64,000 nt of DNA from Enchytraeus crypticus (taxonomy: Eukaryota; Annelida; Clitellata; Enchytraeida; Enchytraeidae). The position numbers and the translations under genes were made by a program. Positions 56,716 through 64,000 of this stretch are shown here, one piece after another; position 1 is the stretch's first letter; each line of letters opens with the position of its first letter. Where the stretch lies: NCBI GenBank assembly GCA_905160935.1, contig CAJHZI010000655.1, forward strand, positions 747,501 to 811,500. Reading direction: 5' to 3'. The notes below the pieces were generated by a model. The model was not told the DNA's origin. It saw only the letters and a list, made by a program, of their open reading frames with translations, and made no database searches.

Positions 56716-59280
56716 ACACGGGATAAAATAAATGTATGTGTTTATCTGACTCTTAGTATTAATGGCTGACATGCGGAGCTGCAGAAATCATAAATTATGA
56801 AATGTAACAGAGAAGCAAAGTAAACTTTTACTTCCAATACTAAGCAGAATGCTACTATTAAAGCTTATTTGCAATATGTTTCATTCTAATATGAAGTAAA
56901 AATTATAAATCGTTATTTTCAATCGTTTTCGACGTTAATCGTTATATACGGGTATTTTTTGTTTGAAACTAAATTTTGCGACGTAGGTAATAAAAATCCT
57001 TTTTGATGTTTGAGTAGCTTAATTGAAAACTGGACGTACATGTATAATTTGTGAACTCTTTGAACTTGCAGAAATAACATTTTTACACTAGAGATTAGTC
57101 ACACCTTCATATAATGGTGCATATAGTGTTTTGATCTGAAGGGAGCTCCAAATAAAAGTCAGATAATCAGGCATGTTGTAGACTAAACCTTGCGACAAGT
57201 TAAAGGAAAATGGTTCAATGCCATGATCAAGACTTTTTAGATTTTGATCAGGCACGGCCAAAATAAAATTCAAAACTAAGTTAAACTCAAAATTTGAATC
57301 ACAATCGAAATCAATGCTATCGAAACAGGAAGAATAATAAAAACGAAGTTTATTAAACAATATTTACATTGTTATGCTAATGAGAATTGATTTGCTAGAC
57401 TTGACTTTCTAAGAATCATTATTACTAATATAAAAAATTAATATTTATAATCTTTACTTAGTACCTTTCTAAAATCTTGTATCGACTAGAGGTAATAGGG
57501 TCAATTTCTATCTTTGTCCTCTTGAAGCAATGAAACCAGGATCTTGTAGTCAAAATATGGAGTATTAAGCTGGTATTAAGATAACATTAAGCGAAAATCT
57601 AGAAAGAACTATTTTTAATGAGTTTGTAAAAAGTTATGCTGCATTTTGAAGCCATTTGCAAATCTCAAAATCATTTAACAATCCAATGAATGAATGCACT
57701 AGATATGAACCATCACTCTAGTGATCTCTTGAGTAAATCTTAAATCAAGTATTTTTAAAGCCTATATTCTTTCAAATGACGAAGATCTTAAATTGTGTTT
57801 TAAACTCCCTACAGTTGCTTTGCGATAGACTCAGCTAAGGTTCATGAAGGCTCAAAGCCAATGAGGGTGCGGTTATGCTACACAGCTCATCAAACATGTA
57901 GCAGATAAACTCTGCTGCTCAGCCAACAGTCGGTTGATTGTTTCCTGTGGTGCCAGAGAGACGAACAAGACGTCCTGGGAGGCTAGCGGTGAGGGTACGC
58001 TAGGGACAACTGTTAGCATCTGCTCGTCGAGGTTTGTGGGATTGACTGGATCGGACGATTAAAAAGTTCGTAACATGGTCTGAACTGCTCACACATAATT
58101 GTCCGTGCGCAGTTCAAGGTCTGAAGGTGTCCAATACATTGAACCTAGAGTGAAATGTTGTACGTTATTTCATGGGCCGTTGAACGATAGTAAAGTGCAA
58201 CGATCAGCATGTCGAAGCTTTAAAGGTGCAACGTTTGGTACGTGAAAAAGCTACTTTAATGGAATTATTACTTGTATATTTCGTTAGTAAACTGATAGTT
58301 ACATATCACACGGATTTAATTTCATTTAGGATAGCAATCGTGTAGTGCATATAGGCCTAAATGTCGGTGTAAACATTAGCTAAAATTTAAAATAGAGAAT
58401 TGAAGTAGAGAAATTGGAGTTTACGACAGTGCACACATACATGTACATACAGAGTACAGACTATAGAAATCGCCGTTGTTGTTAAGTTGATAACAGACAA
58501 ATTGTTTAATTGAAATAATTGACTACGCAATTGTATCACGTGTATTGATGTAATTCAAACCTAGCTCAGCATATGCTGCCCTCTGGTATGTGTGGCTTTC
58601 AGACTTTTACAAACATCAGTTAAATGAGATGAGAATTTAACGTTCATTTTCTTCATAACTGGCGATATAAATATTCAGCAAGTGTAGTGACTATCACAAG
58701 AAAATTGTAAAATTTGCAAGTGTTTGCAATGCATTGCATGGATAAAACTGTCTGAAATTGAAATTGAAACACATAATTAGCATGGAAAAGGAAGTTATAG
58801 TCTTCACCATATTAACAGACTTCCTCATATAGTCTCAGATAGAAGATACTTTCCTCATTCAATTGTGACTTGGTTTAGACTACAAATTATTAATTATAAT
58901 TTTGTTTTTAATTAATGATCAAGCAATCGTCAGGTTTTCTTAAAATGTCTACTAAGAGCTTCATCAAATTAGGATAAGTTTAATTTAAACATTCAGGGAA
59001 GCATTCAATCACGCATATGCTCACATTCATTTCAAAAGAAAAGCGAAGACAATATAATTTCATACAAAACGTACTAACAGGTGTGCACACCTACATAGGT
59101 ATGCAATCTACTATAAGCTTTGTAATTTAACTTAATTGATTTTCGCTTAACGAAGATAGAGCGATATAATACACAAGCGATTGGGTCCATAATTTGACGA
59201 ACAGCTGTTGTTATTTAGAGCGAAGAGGTGAACTTGTTTTGCGCTAGATAAGCGACTAGTCTCGTCAATCCCATTGATAA
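56716..59280. other. Intergenic stretch
   Basis: No gene recognised. The minus-strand frame at 57088-57360 (90 codons) has no recognisable features. A GC-richer part at 57790-58240 is listed separately. Confidence 0.4.
57790..58240. other. GC-richer island without open frame
   Basis: About 450 bp of balanced composition with several CG dinucleotides, no long open frame and no repeat relatives in the window. It could be a promoter, a non-coding exon or an old element. Confidence 0.25.
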
Positions 59281-59282
59281 AG

Positions 59283-59525
59283 TTTAATAAGGTTAAACAC
59301 ATATTATATTGAATTCAAGAATTATATCCAGGATTATATCTATCACTTTACATATCACATGCTTAAATTGCTCAGCAGTTTATAGTCAATTGACCATGTT
59401 ACCGGTCCTGCGAATATCCAATATTTTACTCTCAGATCAGCTCGACTGGGAATTGATCCCAGGACCTCAGGAACAACCATTGGAAAATTCATAACGTTAT
59501 CCTACACTCCTACACATTTAGATGT
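59283..59525 (-). mobile_element. tRNA-derived SINE, family B
   Basis: Aligns with 11315-11552, for example ATATTTTACTCTCAGATCAG and TTCATAACGTTATCCTAC on the plus strand. B box GGGATCAATTCC on the minus strand is partly decayed. Confidence 0.65.
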
Positions 59526-59547
59526 CATGTTGCAAATGAAATAAATG

Positions 59548-59713
59548 TTACCCGCGTTGAAACCGGGTTGCTACAGAATAGACCAACCCAGGACTCTCTC
59601 ACCATAAACGGCGACAAAGCACTAAGATCCAAAACAAAATTAGAAGAGGCATTCGGTTGGTGAGCTCCTAGGCCTCAGAAATAGCTACAAAATTTTCTAA
59701 AACAAATGAAAAT
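59548..59713 (+). mobile_element. SINE-like element, 'G' family
   Basis: CCCGCGTTGAAACCGGGTTG, GGCATTCGGTTGGTGAGCTC and CTAGGCCTCAGAAATAGCTA. Its tail is replaced by the hairpin that follows. Confidence 0.6.
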
Positions 59714-59783
59714 GAAGGTCTGTTCTTGCCCTAAACTTGGATGGACCCCTCTCCAACCAGGTTTAGGGCAAGAACAGACCTTC
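59714..59783. repeat. Near-perfect hairpin, 27-bp arms
   Basis: GAAGGTCTGTTCTTGCCCTA... at 59714-59740 pairs with 59757-59783 at 26 of 27 positions, with a 16-base loop. Confidence 0.85.
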
Positions 59784-60195
59784 TTTTTCAATGGAAGATA
59801 ATAATTCAATGGAAAATAATGATGATGAAATCATAAATGAAACATACTTAGCGCTCCGCTTGTTTAAGTAAGCCAATTAATCTGATGCAATCAGATTAAT
59901 GATATAATTGAAAAATTAAAAATTAAAATTAAATCAATTAAATAATTGAAAATGGTCGATACGGTAAAAAAAAGTAAAACATTCCTGACGCAATAACATC
60001 ACTCATTTAAATGCCACTTCATATTTGCAGCTTCAGAATTTCATTTAAGGTTTTCATTAAAGTTAAATTAAGGATTTTAAGTTATCGCCTCAATTCTTGA
60101 TCGCAATTTTTTTGAATCCAAACAACCTGACGATGTACGGACATTCAGTCCTTGTTGCACAGACATACAGAATAGATGAATTATTATAGAATATA

Positions 60196-60196
60196 C

Positions 60197-60241
<45 letters not shown>
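60196..60241. repeat. AT microsatellite
   Basis: Pure (TA)n. Confidence 0.9.
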
Positions 60242-60243
<2 letters not shown>

Positions 60244-62070
60244 CCTAGCTTTTTTACATTTTACTATAACCATGTGTAACTCGCTTCTATGATGTGTAGT
60301 AATCTTACTATTGTAACTTGATTACAGAAAATATACCTAAATACATCGAAGTGGAACTGTAATACATTATTCAGGCATACTAGACTTTACTAGTATTAGG
60401 CGGATACAATATGCACACAAGATACTCAACCGTCATTGTCATGATGTATTGTAAGTATCCATTAACATATCTATACTGCTTAACTATTTCAGCATTAACA
60501 GTTTTAATGTTAAAATGCTTACTAAGTTACTAGTATCCTTTTAATCGTCTTTAATAAATAGCAATTTGCTATTGGAAACGCTGGCCAATTAAGAGCAACT
60601 TGATACAAAATGTGAAAAATGCAGGCATTGTCACGAAAACCATCTTATACCATTATTTTGTGATGTTACCTCGACAAAGAGATACGGTGATGAGATAGAG
60701 ATAAAAATCATAAAATAACGAGTTAGAGAGATATAATAACGTAGCTTCAGACTGTTATATAACGACAGCCTGGCGGTTAGCGATGTGAACCTTTAATAAT
60801 AAGACAACTCCTTCTAAACCGAGTATGTACATTGTGTACCTCGATCGAACTGACAACTTGTTTACATGTATATGTGAAACCTCTGTTTAATCCTCATGAG
60901 TGGTCTGTTAGGCTATTCGCACGCATGCGCTGCTAATTCATTTAGAAATATAATTATGATATCTCTTACAGATTTGCGGAATTACAGGTATTATTTTTTA
61001 CCTTTTTCGTAATTTAACATATCATAATTAAACATTTTTAATAATTAGTCTTTTCAGACTAAGGTTAATAAATTCTCTCTGGTAATGACGGTATTGAAAG
61101 AGGTTTAACATAACAAACTCCTACAGGTAGTCAAGTAGTTAAATTTTGTTTGTCAAAATTGTGTTTGACGAATTCATGTGCACACGATGAAGAAGAGGTT
61201 TGTTTACTTGAATTGTTTATGCCGATAGTGCCTTTGTGAAATCTGAGTCGTTTAAAGTATTTTAAGCGAGTAAGCCTACACTTACATCAAATTTTCATGC
61301 TTTGGAAGTAATGCGTTGCCAGTGCTGCGGCCGATACATTGAAGAATAAGTATTTCAAGTGTCGAAATTTCAAGCTTTCAAGAGGCGAATAAGCAGCAAA
61401 TGAGGAAAGAAATTTAAAAAATATATCAGAGAAATTATATTTTTCCTAAATATTAAACTTTAAAAACATTAGGTAAAATTAAATTAAATTAAATGTTTAA
61501 AGTGAAATGAAGCTTTGATAAGGGATTAACCTCTGTATCAACTAATTGATTGACTGATTGCTCTTACTGAGCAAGAAAGAAGACTTGAATATGTACCTTA
61601 GACCTACTACTAGACAGAAACTTAGAGGGAGCGTGTTTGATGACCAAATTTTATGATGTTGTGCGTCGCCTAAAATATAATAAAATGTAGGCCCTATAAT
61701 ATGCAGGCGTCGAGTCAAGTATTATGCCTTTTAATAATACTTTCTACAATATGCACGTGCATGTATAAATATACAATTAAATTAAGATTGCCGTACGATT
61801 AACTTCCTTCTTTCAAACGACATTTCGTGTGTACTTTGACTGATAAGATTCATTTCGTGCCAGAGATAGTGTAAGCGAATGCCGTATAAGTGAGGCTAAA
61901 GCTCCCCCATCCATAATTCTAACTTCGGAGATAGCCTTAAGGACCAAGAAAGCATAGTAGTCATACATATTTTTAATAAATATCTTAAATAACATCAAAT
62001 TAAGAAGATGACTAAGTTCGAATGCAACTTAGATTTTAGATTTCAAAACCGATTTATCTGTCTATATTAT
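60242..62070. other. Intergenic stretch
   Basis: AT-rich, with no gene recognised. At 61500-61635 a remnant of the modular repeat R 3' module is visible (AAGGGATTAACCTC, GAATATGTACCTTAGACCT). Confidence 0.4.
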
Positions 62071-62075
62071 CAATT

Positions 62076-62450
62076 ATATTGCCCCGTGTTGTGCTCGGGT
62101 GTGGTTGGACCACTGCAGAATTGGGCAACCGCAAACAATCTGCCGCGTGTACGTAAGAGGCGACTAAAGGCAGAAGCTGAGGATGGCAAGATGGGACCCA
62201 CCTCACCATGAAATATTTTCCTCCAGGATTAAATGGTAATTAATCCACCTAACTGAGGAAGGCAACGGGAAACCACCTCAGAAGCCATATTTTTTCCAAG
62301 CTATAGGCTACATAAGGTATGGATAAGACATAGACTTTGTGAAGGGATTAACTGGTTGATCTAAGGAGTGCTTTTATGGAGCGAGAAAGCAGACTTTGAG
62401 TATGAATATGTATCTTGAACCTGCCACTTGGCATTGGCAGGGCACTGAAG
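62076..62450 (+). mobile_element. Modular repeat 'R', best copy
   Basis: Head GCCCCGTGTTGTGCTCGGG, GTAAGAGGCGACTAAAGGCA, AGGAAGGCAACGGGAAACCA, then GACATAGACTTTGTGAAGGG, GGTTGATCTAAGGAG and CTTGAACCTGCCACTTGGCA, ending in GAGA. The head resembles the G family, while the end differs. Confidence 0.65.
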
Positions 62451-62555
62451 AGAAGACGAGAGAATATCAATTATTAATTTTTATAAATTTAGTATTTATT
62501 AATATCTACGAACTTAACTTACTGATCCAAAGTCATAAAATGAAACTAGTCGATA

Positions 62556-62558
62556 TTG

Positions 62559-62593
<35 letters not shown>

Positions 62594-63300
62594 TCTCTCT
62601 CTTAATGCACTGACTATTAGCAGGTCCATGGTATATAACGCCTCACTCTCTCTGTCTTCCGTATTCCTCATCATGTCAACATATGAGTGGGTCTTTAAAT
62701 CATCTAACATTCCTAAGCTCGGCCAGCCTCTGCCTCTATTTCCTTCCATTCTGCTTTCTATGACCTCTTTTAGTAGACTTTCCCCCCTTAGAATGTGTCC
62801 TATCCAACTCTTCTTCCTATTTCCTAGTACATTTATCAACTGTCAATCTGTACCAATTCTGTCCAGAACTTCCTCATTGGTTACCTTTTGAGTCTAGCTA
62901 ATGCTTTCAATTCTTCTCCATATCCACATTTCCAATGCCTCTAGTTTCCTGATATCTTCCTTCCTTAAGGTCCATGTTTCACATCCATATAATAGTGTGG
63001 CCCAAACCAAGGTTTTAGCTATTTTTATCATTGTGTCTTTCTTTAGACTTTTTGTTAAATTTCTTTCCTGTTAGCAAAGGCCTCTTGTGTTTGTGCAATC
63101 CTACAGCATATTTCAGTCTCACATTTCCTATCATCTGCTATAGTATGACCTAGCTATTTGAAACTCCTTACCTGTTCCAATCTCGTACCATTCATTATTT
63201 GTCTTTTTGATGTTAATCTTCATTCCAAATGCTGTATCATTCAGGCTATCCATTAACTTCTGCAGTCCAGTATCGCTGCCAGCTACCATATAAATACCGA
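62556..63300 (-). mobile_element. Non-LTR retrotransposon (LINE) 3' end with reverse-transcriptase remnant
   Basis: On the minus strand, from 63300: GSDTGLQKLMDSLNDTAFGM and KINIKKT, the region after the reverse transcriptase active site (the F.DD motif itself is degraded to FLDYGN). Then, with breaks, KTLVWATLLYGCETWTLRKE, LEALEMWIWRRIESIS, SWIGHILRGESLLKEVIESR and MLDDLKTHS. It ends in GTCAGTGCATTAAGAGAGAG and (GA)n. This C-terminal chain is common in invertebrate LINEs; I do not assign a clade. Only the 3' part of the element is present. Confidence 0.8.
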
Positions 63301-64000
63301 TATTGCCATAATCTAAAAAATAAGTCACTTTTAACCAACAATCTCGAGAGTTTCATTAAAGCCACATCAATATTCACATCTGTATAAAGCTGTTATCGTT
63401 CATCCAAAAAGTTGAAAGTTACTCAAAACGATTTATCAAAAAAGGTAAAACACTTATGCTGAGATGAAAAGGAATGCCGATTATATAATTTATTGGAGCA
63501 GTTATGCTCTAAGGACCAGTCTGTATGTAGTCGAGGAAAAGATTTATATACAATTTCAGATCATACCCTCAAATTTAAGATTAAGAATTAAAGTCTGAAG
63601 CATTTGCACTAAATGTACTATTTGACATTATTCTGCTTATAATCGTATGGTTTAAGCTACTACCATTAGCTGGTCAAAATGTTGAATTTAATTGTTTCTG
63701 GTTTTCAAATTTCAGTTTGGCCGCATCCTGCGACTTCTGTATGCCTAGGTAAGCGTGAGATACTCTGATATATCAAGATGTGGTCGTCAGATAACGAAAC
63801 AAATATGGAATATTCATTTTACTCATAACTAAATTTAAATTTTCTTCAATCTGGCTCACGCTATTTTGATTCTTGCATTGCTGCGTGCTACCCTACTCAT
63901 TCGTTTATCAACTGCCAAATAAATAGAATGCAAAGATTAACTGTTCGCGTGTCGCAATGTATGTTTAAAATAGATTCACGAAAAGAATATTAAATAATTA
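63301..64000. other. Right edge, no gene supported
   Basis: AT-rich. The only curiosity is a 33-bp stretch at 63716-63748 between a good acceptor and donor, described in the findings. Confidence 0.4.

Noticed and set aside
1-64000. CRISPR arrays, bacterial operons or viral genomes
   Set aside because: The regular repeats are contiguous microsatellites and minisatellites without spacers, and all supported genes are intron-bearing animal genes.

Overview
The window is nuclear DNA of an invertebrate animal. It is AT-rich, its genes are split by GT-AG introns of 0.4 to 18 kb, and it carries many SINE, LINE and DNA-transposon remnants and long AT and GA microsatellites. Nothing bacterial or viral was recognised. 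The species cannot be named from the sequence; the gene content (ankyrin proteins, and a SUEL-lectin/CUB receptor) would fit a marine or other protostome-type invertebrate.

Positions 1-19515, plus strand: two tandem paralogues of an ankyrin-repeat gene. Copy A is seen only as its last exon (from base 1), with a one-base frameshift near its C-terminus. Copy B (8132-14207) is complete in four exons with matching phases and encodes 1038 residues: about eight ankyrin repeats followed by a long, low-complexity polar tail and a conserved acidic/tyrosine-rich C-terminal block. The duplication continues well past the genes: blocks of 1-5290 align with 11686-19515, each copy interrupted by its own later insertions. 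These are a 786-bp Tc1/mariner relic in A, and in B a roughly 2-kb decayed element, a SINE and a 788-bp Tc1/mariner relic.

Positions 19780-54312, minus strand: one receptor gene of about 34 kb, assembled here from seven exons that join in frame to 584 residues. They encode a signal peptide, a SUEL-type lectin domain over two exons, a CUB domain, a CCP/sushi-like module, one transmembrane helix and a 253-residue cytoplasmic tail with tyrosine and proline-rich motifs. Every extracellular exon is flanked by phase-1 introns. The introns, especially the 18-kb first one, are filled with mobile-element debris: tRNA-derived SINEs, LINE 3' ends, modular SINE-like elements that share LINE tails, a hAT element with an intact 8-bp target duplication, minisatellites and hairpins.

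Positions 54313-64000: no supported gene. The stretch holds GA and AT repeats, SINEs, a modular repeat, a LINE 3' end with reverse-transcriptase remnants, a strong hairpin and one GC-richer island of unknown nature. No prokaryote-style operon or CRISPR array was seen.
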